This document shows, piece by piece, positions 52,334 to 60,247 of a DNA stretch of 64,000 bases. Origin of the DNA: Dietzia timorensis (lineage in GTDB: Bacteria; Actinomycetota; Actinomycetes; Mycobacteriales; Mycobacteriaceae); contig NZ_CP015961.1 of NCBI RefSeq assembly GCF_001659785.1, positions 1,364,001 through 1,428,000 of the forward strand, written 5' to 3'. Positions within the stretch are counted from its first letter, which is position 1, and the number at the start of each line of letters is the position of its first letter. The notes below the pieces were generated by a model. That model did no database searches, was not told where the DNA came from, and saw nothing but the letters and a program-made list of their open reading frames with translations. The position numbers were made by a program, and so were the translations under genes.

Positions 52334-53650
52334 CTAGTTCACGTCGCCGCTCACGCCGGTCAGCTCGTTGAGCGCGTGCGGGAGCTCGACCGTCTTCGTG
52401 ACCTCGCCGGACGTGAGGTCGACGACGTGCAGAGACTTCTTCTCCGGCTCGCTGACATAGACCGAATCGCCCAGCGTGAACACCGTCGGGCGCGCGTTCT
52501 GCCACTCGGTCGGTTCGCTCCATTCGTCGACCACCTCGATGGCGTCCGTCTCCTCGCCGCTGTCCGGGTCGATGACGTGGAGCGCGCCGTCGGTGCCGAG
52601 GACGAGCACCTCGCCGCCGGGGCCGCGCTCGAGGGACCGGAAGCTGTAGGACGTACCGAGATCGACCAGCCGCATGGTGTCGGCCTCGGTATCGGTGAGC
52701 GAGATCCGCTCGGGCCTCTCGAGCTCGGCGTCTGGGTCGACCTTGTAGTCCCCAAGCACGATGGCCGAGTCCTCGCTGCCCTTCTGGTTGCCGATCCGGC
52801 CGTACTCGTCGGGAGAATCGATCTTCGTGAAGTGCTCACCGTCCCAGACGACGATCCCGTCTTCGCAGCCCAACGCTATCCGGCCGTCGACGGCGGGCGC
52901 CTCGCCGTGCACGCCGGGGCATTCCTCGGTCGACGCGACCTCGGTGCCGTCGGCGTCGACGACCTTCGCCCCGCTACGCGTATCTGCATCGCCGGTCGTC
53001 ATGAGCTTCTTGCCGCCTGGCAGCGCCACGGCAACGCCGTGATGCGGCTCGTCCGCCTCGGCGATCTCGGCCTCCGGGTGGTCGCCGTCGCGCAGATCCT
53101 CTGTGGACACGGTCTGGATCCGACCATCGCCGTCAGAAAACAGGACGGTTTTTCTCTCGTGCGCGACGACGTGCCCGGGCTCTTCCCCGGCGTACACGGT
53201 GTCGGTGAGCCCCGGCGGCTGGACGTACGAGTGCGAGTGATCGCCGTGCGGTTCGGACCACGTACCCGCATCGAAGACCTGGAACCCCTTCGGAGTGGAC
53301 ACGAAGACGTTGCGCCCATCTCCGGCCGGGTTCACGCGCAGGAAGCCCGGCATTTCGGTGGTGTCGAGCACCTCAAGCGTGTCGGCATCGAGAGTCATCA
53401 GCCCGCCGTCATAGGTGGCCACGAGCCGGGCCTGCGGACCGGCGGCCTCCTGGGGAGCGTCGCTATCGCCGTCCGTGTCGTTGTCTCCCATGACGTCGGA
53501 CGTCGCCGCCGCCCCTGCGGTCGCATCCGCGCCGTCCTCAGGGTGTGCGCCGGACTCGTTCGAGCAGGCGGCCGCAAGCACGGCGGCCGTCATCGAGACG
53601 CCTACAAGCGTCCCGAACCTGCGGCGTTGAGCGGTGAGTTGGCTGGTCAC
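52334..53650 (-). CDS. aztD: AztD-like periplasmic zinc metallochaperone (beta-propeller lipoprotein)
   Basis: A 438-residue exported beta-propeller. The N-terminal signal (TLVGVSMTAAVLAAACSNES) ends in a lipobox AAAC. An acidic Asp/Gly-rich linker follows, then a propeller with repeated V-D and Y-R strand motifs. Zinc-binding candidates are the His cluster in EPHGDHSHSYVQ and acidic residues in DEPHHGVAVAL. This matches the AztD metallochaperone family. GTG 53650 is the start. A Zur-type operator lies at 53702-53726 just upstream. No aztABC transporter genes are beside it, so a partner transporter must be elsewhere. Confidence 0.82.
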   Translation of the reverse strand: MTSQLTAQRRRFGTLVGVSMTAAVLAAACSNESGAHPEDGADATAGAAATSDVMGDNDTDGDSDAPQEAAGPQARLVATYDGGLMTLDADTLEVLDTTEMPGFLRVNPAGDGRNVFVSTPKGFQVFDAGTWSEPHGDHSHSYVQPPGLTDTVYAGEEPGHVVAHERKTVLFSDGDGRIQTVSTEDLRDGDHPEAEIAEADEPHHGVAVALPGGKKLMTTGDADTRSGAKVVDADGTEVASTEECPGVHGEAPAVDGRIALGCEDGIVVWDGEHFTKIDSPDEYGRIGNQKGSEDSAIVLGDYKVDPDAELERPERISLTDTEADTMRLVDLGTSYSFRSLERGPGGEVLVLGTDGALHVIDPDSGEETDAIEVVDEWSEPTEWQNARPTVFTLGDSVYVSEPEKKSLHVVDLTSGEVTKTVELPHALNELTGVSGDVN

Positions 53651-53701
53651 AGTGCGTAAATCCCTTCGTCCCGCGGGTGAATACGGTCACCTCGCTTCCC
53701 A

Positions 53702-53726
53702 ACTGATAATGAAAACGATTATCAGT
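53702..53726. promoter_or_regulatory. Zur/Fur-type operator
   Basis: A perfect inverted repeat with 9-base arms ACTGATAAT and ATTATCAGT and a 7-base spacer GAAAACG, 51 bases before the aztD-like start. Its inner part TGAAAACGATTATCA resembles actinobacterial Zur boxes. Low zinc would relieve repression of the chaperone. Fur sites are similar, so Zur is inferred from the zinc-chaperone context. Confidence 0.75.
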
Positions 53727-53807
53727 AAGGGTGAAGGCTAGCACCTCACCGGTCCCGTTGCGGTTGCCGGGGCCGGGGAGTGAGAACTTTCGGAAGAGGG
53801 GCGGCCC

Positions 53808-55028
53808 TTAGCGGCGACCGCGGACGAGTCCGTACAGTGTGCCGCCTGCGAGGGCGAGCAATGCCAAGAGGGCGATGATCAGACCTCCCCAGCTCGTGTG
53901 ATGGAACACCAGGCCGGACAGGTATCCGAGCGCCGAGGAGCCGAGGTAGTAGCAGAACAGGTACGTCGAGGAGGCTTCGGCCCGATTGGATTGTGCGAGC
54001 GCCCCGACCCAGCCGGACGCCGTCGAGTGTGCGGCGAAGAAGCCACCGGTCATGACTGCCATGCCCAGCAATACGAGCGGCAGAACAGTCGACAGCGTGA
54101 GCAGGAGCCCTACCCCGGCTGCCGCGATTCCGATGCCGACAACCGCGGTGCGACCGATCCGCGAGGCGAACGTTCCGGCGCGGGCGGATGTCCATGTGCC
54201 AACGAGGTAGATGAGGAACACTAGCCCGATCGTGGCTTCGGAGAATCCGAAGTCCGAACGCAGCCGAAATCCTAGATAGTTGTAGAGGGACACGAACACT
54301 CCCATGAGAAGGAACGCGAGAATGTAAAGCCCGGCGATCTGCCGGTCTCGCCAATGTCCGGCGAGTGCGGTGAGTTCGCTGCGAATGGTGATGGTCTTGG
54401 GCTCGAAGTTGCGCTGGCTCGGTAGTAGCGCTGCGAAGACTACGGCGAATACGAGAGCGAGAAGTGCCGTGGCGAGCAGGGCCCAGCGCCAACTCCCGAG
54501 CTCGAGCACCCCGGCTGGAACGAGCCTGCCGAGTAGGCCGCCGATAGTGGTGCCGGCGACATACTTGCCCATCGCTGCGGGGAGGGACTCGGCGGACATC
54601 TCCTCTGCGAGCCACGCCATTGCCACTGCGGGAACCCCGGCGACGAAGATGCCCTGGAGCGCGCGTCCGGCAACGAGGATCTCGATCGTCGGTGACGCTG
54701 AAAGCGCGACGCCGATAATCGTCGCGACGATGGCGGAGATGATCATCACTCGTCCGCGCCCGAAACGCTCGGACAGGATCGACGCGGGGATGATCGCGAC
54801 GGCAAGCATTCCGGTGACCGCCGAGACGGTGAGCGAAGCCGAGGCGGGGGAGACGTGGAGCTGTTCGGTGAGCGCCGGCAGCAACGCCTGCGTCGCGTAC
54901 ATTGCGTTGAACGAGGCGAGGCCGGCGGCGATCAGCGCGATGATCGCCTTTGAGTATTCGGGCCCGCCAGGTCGCAGTCCCACGTCAGGTGATGCGGACG
55001 TGACGGTGGTCTCGGAGTTCGTGGGCAT
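53808..55028 (-). CDS. MFS transporter (YnfM-like)
   Basis: A 406-residue major facilitator transporter with about twelve helices, including ALIAAGLASFNAMYATQALL near the N-terminus and AFLLMGVFVSLYNYLGFRLR in the middle. The conserved loop ILSERFGRGRVMI is present. It resembles the YnfM/arabinose-efflux-like group. ATG 55028 has GGAGG six bases upstream. It is divergent from a LysR regulator (95 bases apart), a pairing common for efflux systems. Substrate unknown. Confidence 0.88.
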   Translation of the reverse strand: MPTNSETTVTSASPDVGLRPGGPEYSKAIIALIAAGLASFNAMYATQALLPALTEQLHVSPASASLTVSAVTGMLAVAIIPASILSERFGRGRVMIISAIVATIIGVALSASPTIEILVAGRALQGIFVAGVPAVAMAWLAEEMSAESLPAAMGKYVAGTTIGGLLGRLVPAGVLELGSWRWALLATALLALVFAVVFAALLPSQRNFEPKTITIRSELTALAGHWRDRQIAGLYILAFLLMGVFVSLYNYLGFRLRSDFGFSEATIGLVFLIYLVGTWTSARAGTFASRIGRTAVVGIGIAAAGVGLLLTLSTVLPLVLLGMAVMTGGFFAAHSTASGWVGALAQSNRAEASSTYLFCYYLGSSALGYLSGLVFHHTSWGGLIIALLALLALAGGTLYGLVRGRR

Positions 55029-55123
55029 GCCTCCACTGTGGACTGCAGTGCTATATGCGTCTAATGCATGTGAATGGATAATGGTATGAAATAGGTGCAT
55101 GAGCGCAGGGTGGTGAGGTCAGC

Positions 55124-56038
55124 ATGTCGGTTCGAGGGTGGAGTCCCGAGTGGTTTCTCACACTGTGCGAGCTCGGCTCGATGAGCGCGACCGCGGACGC
55201 CCTGGGTGTTCCGCAGTCGACGCTCTCGCGCCGGCTCCAGCGTCTCGAGTACGACGTGGGCACGTCGTTATTCGACCGCGCCGCCGGTGGGCTGCGCATC
55301 AACAGCCGTGGCGAAGTACTGCGTGAGCATCTGAGCAAGGCAAATGCCGAGCTTGTCGCAGGTGTCGAGGCCGTCCGCCGGATAAGCGACCCGGACCGGG
55401 GCACCATCCGTTTCGATTTTCTCCATTCGCTGAGTACCTGGCTCATGCCGCGGCTCGTTCGCGGCCATCTGAGCCGACGGCCCGGCGTCGAGTTCGTGCT
55501 GCATCAGGGGCCGGGGGTCGAGCTGTCCGAGCGTGTAGCGGCAGGGATCAGCGACATCGCGATAGCCACCCCAAGGCCCACCGACCCAGACCTCGACTTC
55601 GTCCTCCTCGCCAGCGAACGACAGGGGCTCGCCGTGCCCCGCGATCATCGTCTCGCCACGCGCCGACGCATCCGCCTCGCCGAAGTCGCCGACGAACCCT
55701 TCGCCACGCTCCTGCCCGGCTATGGCACGCGTCAGGTCTTCGACGAGCTGTGCGATGAGGGCGGCTTTACGCCACGCATCGTATTCGAGGCGGGCGAAAT
55801 ACCCACAGCCGGCGGGCTGGTCTCGGCCGGTCTCGCCCTGGCCGTGGTGCCGTTGGGATACCCGTCGATGAAGCCCGAAGGCACGGTCATCGTCCCGCTG
55901 CAGACCCGAATCCGCCGAGAAATCGGCGTCGTACGCAATATCCGTGCGGCCCCGAATCCTCCGGTGGAGGAATTCTGGACCCATGTGACGTCGGAGGCCC
56001 CGAGCCTCCTCGGCGAAACGGAAATCGCCCACTTCTGA
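55124..56038 (+). CDS. LysR-family transcriptional regulator
   Basis: A 304-residue LysR regulator. The N-terminal helix-turn-helix (about 10-70) reads SMSATADALGVPQSTLSRRLQ. The C-terminal effector-binding domain follows the usual alpha/beta layout. It is divergent from the MFS gene, and the 95-base gap contains ATGC-type inverted elements (around 55050-55075) that could be LysR boxes. It probably controls the transporter; its ligand is unknown. The IS110 element lies just after its stop. Confidence 0.88.
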   Translation: MSVRGWSPEWFLTLCELGSMSATADALGVPQSTLSRRLQRLEYDVGTSLFDRAAGGLRINSRGEVLREHLSKANAELVAGVEAVRRISDPDRGTIRFDFLHSLSTWLMPRLVRGHLSRRPGVEFVLHQGPGVELSERVAAGISDIAIATPRPTDPDLDFVLLASERQGLAVPRDHRLATRRRIRLAEVADEPFATLLPGYGTRQVFDELCDEGGFTPRIVFEAGEIPTAGGLVSAGLALAVVPLGYPSMKPEGTVIVPLQTRIRREIGVVRNIRAAPNPPVEEFWTHVTSEAPSLLGETEIAHF

Positions 56039-56079
56039 CGTCGGTGTCGAGGCGCCGCGCACGGGCATACACTCGGGTC

Positions 56080-56316
56080 AGTGTGAGACTTGGTGGTGCC
56101 GCGGATGTCGCGGTGGTTGGATCCTTTCCATCCGGTGACTGGCTCTTACACTCGCTGCCGCTCGACTTCGGGCTGGCTTGCATGCGTATTGCCGTCGCCG
56201 GGTGGGATGGACCGGCCGGCGTGACTTGATAGGAGCGTGCAGCTGCCCCACTGAGCTTTGTCCGCCGACCGGCCCGACCGTTCGACCCCCACTCGAATAC
56301 AAGGGAGGCAGAGACC
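56080..56316 (+). ncRNA. Candidate bridge RNA in the IS110 left end
   Basis: IS110-group elements encode a bridge RNA in the 5' non-coding end that guides target and donor choice (established knowledge). This region is about 230 bases, gene-free and GC-rich. It has hairpins such as CCGCG-GATGT-CGCGG (56099-56113) and GGAT...ATCC (56119-56133), followed by several more GC stems. No covariance analysis was possible, so this is a positional prediction. Confidence 0.5.
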
Positions 56317-57315
56317 ATGGTGGTCCTGATCGGCGCTGACGTCCACAAGAATTCACACACCTTCGTCGCCGTCGACGCGGCGGGCAAGCAGATCGGGCAG
56401 ATCACTGTCCGCGCGACCCATAGCGGTCATGAGAAGGCCTACCGGTGGGCCCGGAAGAGTTTCATCGAACAGGACCGCCGGTGGGGGCTGGAGGACTGCC
56501 GTCACCTCACCAGCCTCCTCGAGCGTGATCTCCTCGCCCACGGCGAGCCGGTGGTCAGGGTGCCGGCGAAGCTGATGGCCCGACAACGCGCCACAGCACG
56601 CACGCGTGGGAAGTCCGACCCGATCGACGCTCTCGCCGTCGCGCGGGCGATGGCCAGGGAGGAGGATCTGCCAGCCGCGTTCACCGATGAGCAGGCGCGG
56701 GAGATCAAGCTCGTGCTGGACCGTCGGGAGGATCTGGTCGCAGAGCGGACGCGGGTGATCAACCGTCTACGGTGGCACCTGCACGAGCTCGATCCCGAGG
56801 TCGACCCCGCTCCACGCGCACTAACCCATCGTCCTGCCCAGGAGCGGGTGCGGGAGGTGATCGAGGCCGGTGCGGGGATCGTCGCGGAGATCGCGGGCAT
56901 GAATCTGACCGACCTCGAACGGCTCTGCTCCTTAATCGGCGAGCTCGATGCGCGCCTGCGGGCTATGGTGCGAAAGCAGGAGCCGGTACTGCTGGAGATC
57001 CCCGGATGCGCGGAGCTGTCGGCCGCGAAGATCATCGCCGAGACCGCCGGGATCGAGCGATTCGCCACGGAGTCGAAGTTCGCGATGTTCGCCGGCTGCG
57101 CACCGATCCCGGTCTGGTCGGGCAAGACAGAAGGCAGAGTCCGGTTGAACAGGGGCGGGAACCGGCAGCTGAACTGCGCGATCCACCGCATAGCGATCAC
57201 CCAGACCCGCCTCGAAGGACCCGGCAAAGAGTACTACGAACGCCTCCGAGCAAAGGGCAAGACCGTCATGGAAGCCCTGCGCTGCCTTAAGAACCAGATC
57301 GCTCGCCGCATCTGA
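56317..57315 (+). CDS. IS110-family transposase
   Basis: A 332-residue recombinase. The N-terminal RuvC-like DEDD domain begins VVLIGADVHKNSHTFVAVD and contains a TARTRGKSDPIDALAVARAM segment. The C-terminal Transposase_20 domain has LEIPGCAELSAAKIIAETAG and the catalytic-Ser region FAMFAGCAPIPVWSGKTEG. GGGAGG precedes ATG 56317. The frame is complete, so the element may be functional. Confidence 0.93.
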   Translation: MVVLIGADVHKNSHTFVAVDAAGKQIGQITVRATHSGHEKAYRWARKSFIEQDRRWGLEDCRHLTSLLERDLLAHGEPVVRVPAKLMARQRATARTRGKSDPIDALAVARAMAREEDLPAAFTDEQAREIKLVLDRREDLVAERTRVINRLRWHLHELDPEVDPAPRALTHRPAQERVREVIEAGAGIVAEIAGMNLTDLERLCSLIGELDARLRAMVRKQEPVLLEIPGCAELSAAKIIAETAGIERFATESKFAMFAGCAPIPVWSGKTEGRVRLNRGGNRQLNCAIHRIAITQTRLEGPGKEYYERLRAKGKTVMEALRCLKNQIARRI

Positions 57316-57422
57316 CGCACCCTCACCCGAGTCCACGCCGAAACCCTCACCAACACCCCGATCCCACTGAACCCCACCCCAACGACTTGCGCCTCGCAAG
57401 CCGCTTGACATAGGAGATACGC

Positions 57423-57833
57423 ATGTCCACTGCAAAGAAATCCTCGAAACGTGGCGACATTCTCATCGACCGGGTCTACGACGCCCGCAAAGGCGAAGGC
57501 GTGCCGGATGGCGCCGAGTGCTTCCTCGTCGACCGGCTGTGGCCTCGAGGGGTGGCCAAGGATTCGATCGAGCTCGACGGCTGGCCGAAGGAGCTCACGC
57601 CATCGAACGAACTGCGCAAGCGATTCCACGCCGGTGACCTCGATTGGCCGAACTTCTCGAAGGCTTACCGGAAGGAACTCGACGACTCCTTCGCCGAAGG
57701 CGATCTCGACGAGGCGTTGTCGACGCTGCGCTCGGCTCTGTCCGACGGCGATGTCGTTCTGCTCATCGCAGGGAAGGACACCGAACGCACCCACGCCAAG
57801 GTGCTGCGCGACTGGCTCGAGGGTGCGCTCTAG
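57423..57833 (+). CDS. DUF488 family protein
   Basis: A 136-residue protein of the DUF488 family, recognisable by ECFLVDRLWPRGVAKDSIEL and ELRKRFHAGDLDWPNFSKAY. The conserved Arg/Trp cluster (DRLWPRG) is intact. AGGAG at 57412-57416 serves as ribosome site and may lie at or beyond the IS110 right end, so the insertion may have altered its promoter. Family function is unknown. Convergent with the glycosidase gene. Confidence 0.9.
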   Translation: MSTAKKSSKRGDILIDRVYDARKGEGVPDGAECFLVDRLWPRGVAKDSIELDGWPKELTPSNELRKRFHAGDLDWPNFSKAYRKELDDSFAEGDLDEALSTLRSALSDGDVVLLIAGKDTERTHAKVLRDWLEGAL

Positions 57834-57857
57834 ACGCGGAACCGCGCCGGACCGCGC

Positions 57858-60209
57858 TTACGGGAGTCGGTTGAGCAACACCAGCGCCGCATCGACCGCC
57901 TTCCAGCCCACCTTCCCGCCGCTGACCGCGGCGAGTGAACGCAAAGGGAACTCCCGCATGGCGGATTCGAGGAGCTGGTTGGATTCGCCCTTCGAACCCG
58001 CGCGGGAGGCGACCAACTTCAGCAGGCGCGGAAGCACAAGCCCGGCCAGCTTGGACCTCTGAAGCTCCGCGATCGTGCTGTCCCGGGTGAACGGACGGGC
58101 GGGGCGCGGCGTGGGAATCGGCCGGCCCAACAGCGCCGAGAAATCGGCATCGTCGTCCACGCCGAGGATGCGCTCGTCGGTCACGCCCTCCGGGGAATCG
58201 GATCCGGCGACGTCAACGCGGGCTTCCCATACGATGTCGGCGCTATCGCGGCCGACCTGCACCGTGACCTCGCCCGACGGGCACACCCAACGTTCCTGCC
58301 GCGGGCTATAGACGTGGAACGCGTCGGCGATGATCGCCACCTCGGCCGTGACCTCCTCGCCGGGTGCGGTGTCGACCGAGGCGAAGCCGGCGAGCACCCG
58401 GGCAGGCGCTGCGATATCGCGCGCATCGGCGAGATAGACCTGCACGCACTCACGGCGCGGGCGGCTTCCGGTATTGCAGATCTTCACGTTTACCGACGGG
58501 GTCGCGGTGTCCCACCGCTCGTCTGCCGGCGTGACCGACGTCGTGGACAGGGAGAAATCGGACCATTCGGCGGCGCCGTATCCGAGGCCGAAGCCGAACG
58601 GGAACCCGGCCGCCTTGCCCGACGTGGCGTGGTGGCGGTAGCCGACCGACAGCCCCTCTCGGTGCTGCACCTGGCGAATCGACCCGGGGAACCACGGATC
58701 GGCGCGGAGATCACTCAGGCGTTCCGGAACGAACTCGGCGAGCCGCCCCGACGGCTCGGCGTCGCCGAACAGGATGTTTACGATCGCGCGACCGCTGGCC
58801 TGCCCGCCGAGATACGCCTCGACGACCGCGGCCGGCGGCGTCGTCGAGACCCACTCGAGGTCGACCGGGGAGCCGTTGCACAGGAACACGATCGTGCGGG
58901 AATTTACCGAGGTGACGGCTTCGATGAGGTCGAGCTGCTGCTGCGGCAGCGCGAAGGATGTGCGGTCGACTCCTTCGCTTTCCGCGGCTGCGGGGAGCCC
59001 GGCCACGAGGACGACCGTTTCGCAGCCGCGTGCCACGGCGACGGCTTCGGCGAGCTTGCGCTCGTCGCGGGAACCTGGACGTGCGGCGTCATACCCGGGG
59101 GCGAAGAGGTGGGCGATATCGCGTTCGCCGAGCGCATCGCGCAGCGAGGTCAGCCGCGCGGAGTTGATACGTGAGCTGCCCGCGCCCTGGTAGCGCGGGG
59201 ATTCGGCGAACTCGCCGATGACGCCGAGGGAGCCGTAATCGTCGATGGGGAGGATGCCGTCGTTGGCAAGGAGGACGGCGCCGCCTGCGGCGGCCTCGGC
59301 GGCGAGCGCGTCGTGTTCGGCGATGATTTCCGCGTCGATCCCAGTGTGCTCGACATATGTAGAGACTTTCGCGGCCAGTGATTCGAGGCGCGCGAGGGAG
59401 CGGTCGAGGGCGAAAGCGGTTGCCGCGTCGCGCTCGGAGTCGCGGAGGAGTTCGCCGGTGTTGAGTTCGGAGCCGGGCATCTCGAGGTCGAGGCCGGCCT
59501 TGAGCGCCTCTGCGCGGGGGCCGGTGGCCGCCCAGTCGCTCACGACCACGCCGTCGAAGCCCCACTCCTCGCGCAGGATCGTGGTGAGGAGCGTGCGGTT
59601 ACACGAGGCGGTGGTGCCGTTGATGGAGTTGTAGCTGCACATCACCATCCACGGCTCACTCTCGCGCACCGCGATCTCGAATCCGCGGAGATAGAGTTCT
59701 CGGAGGGTGCGCTCGTCGAGTACGGCGTCGACCGAGTATCGGAACGATTCCTGGTTGTTGACGGCGAAATGCTTGAGCGTCGCGCCGATCCCGGTCGATT
59801 GGATGCCGCGGACGAGCGATGCGGCGAGGGTCCCGGAAACTAGCGGGTCCTCGGAAAGGTATTCGAAGTTTCGGCCGCACAGCGGGTGGCGCTTGATGTT
59901 CATCCCCGGTCCGAGGAGAACGTGCACGCCGAGCGCTGCAGCCTCGGCGCCGAGCGCTGCGCCGACGCGACCGAGCAGATCCCGGTCCCACGACGACGCG
60001 AGCGCCGAGGCCGTGGGGAAGCACGTGGCCGGATAGGCGTCATCCAGGTCGAGAGCGTCGCCGCCGCCGACCTGCCGACGCACCCCGTGCGGGCCGTCGG
60101 TCATGACGACACGCACTCCGTCCGGTCCGAGGGGCATGGTGTTCCAGAAGTTTTCCCCAGCCACCGTGCGGACACGGGACTCTGGGGTGGGGCGACCCGC
60201 AGTGCTCAT
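57858..60209 (-). CDS. Glycoside hydrolase family 3 protein (beta-glucosidase-like)
   Basis: A 783-residue GH3 enzyme. The N-terminal barrel has the nucleophile Asp in GFDGVVVSDWAATGP (about residue 225), with HVLLGPGMNIKRHPLCGRNF and KHFAVNNQE upstream as usual. The second sandwich domain and a C-terminal fibronectin III-like domain follow, with the conserved YLGGQASGRAI and FGFGLGYGAAEW. No signal peptide, so it is probably cytoplasmic, hydrolysing imported glucosides or xylosides. ATG 60209. It lies 38 bases after the fadH stop in the same direction and may be its transcript partner. Confidence 0.92.
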   Translation of the reverse strand: MSTAGRPTPESRVRTVAGENFWNTMPLGPDGVRVVMTDGPHGVRRQVGGGDALDLDDAYPATCFPTASALASSWDRDLLGRVGAALGAEAAALGVHVLLGPGMNIKRHPLCGRNFEYLSEDPLVSGTLAASLVRGIQSTGIGATLKHFAVNNQESFRYSVDAVLDERTLRELYLRGFEIAVRESEPWMVMCSYNSINGTTASCNRTLLTTILREEWGFDGVVVSDWAATGPRAEALKAGLDLEMPGSELNTGELLRDSERDAATAFALDRSLARLESLAAKVSTYVEHTGIDAEIIAEHDALAAEAAAGGAVLLANDGILPIDDYGSLGVIGEFAESPRYQGAGSSRINSARLTSLRDALGERDIAHLFAPGYDAARPGSRDERKLAEAVAVARGCETVVLVAGLPAAAESEGVDRTSFALPQQQLDLIEAVTSVNSRTIVFLCNGSPVDLEWVSTTPPAAVVEAYLGGQASGRAIVNILFGDAEPSGRLAEFVPERLSDLRADPWFPGSIRQVQHREGLSVGYRHHATSGKAAGFPFGFGLGYGAAEWSDFSLSTTSVTPADERWDTATPSVNVKICNTGSRPRRECVQVYLADARDIAAPARVLAGFASVDTAPGEEVTAEVAIIADAFHVYSPRQERWVCPSGEVTVQVGRDSADIVWEARVDVAGSDSPEGVTDERILGVDDDADFSALLGRPIPTPRPARPFTRDSTIAELQRSKLAGLVLPRLLKLVASRAGSKGESNQLLESAMREFPLRSLAAVSGGKVGWKAVDAALVLLNRLP

Positions 60210-60247
60210 GGCCCACGTCTACCACCTTTTGTCCCCGACCGCGTCAG

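Larger units (their letters stand above)
56057..57416 (+). mobile_element. IS110-family insertion sequence
   Basis: An IS110-family element containing an intact transposase at 56317-57315. The family has no long terminal inverted repeats, so exact ends could not be fixed; those given are estimates. The left non-coding region (about 56057-56316) is long, as expected for the IS110 subgroup. The right end has TTGACA at 57405-57410, which on circularisation could pair with a TACACT-like -10 in the left end. The element lies between the LysR and DUF488 genes. Confidence 0.75.
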
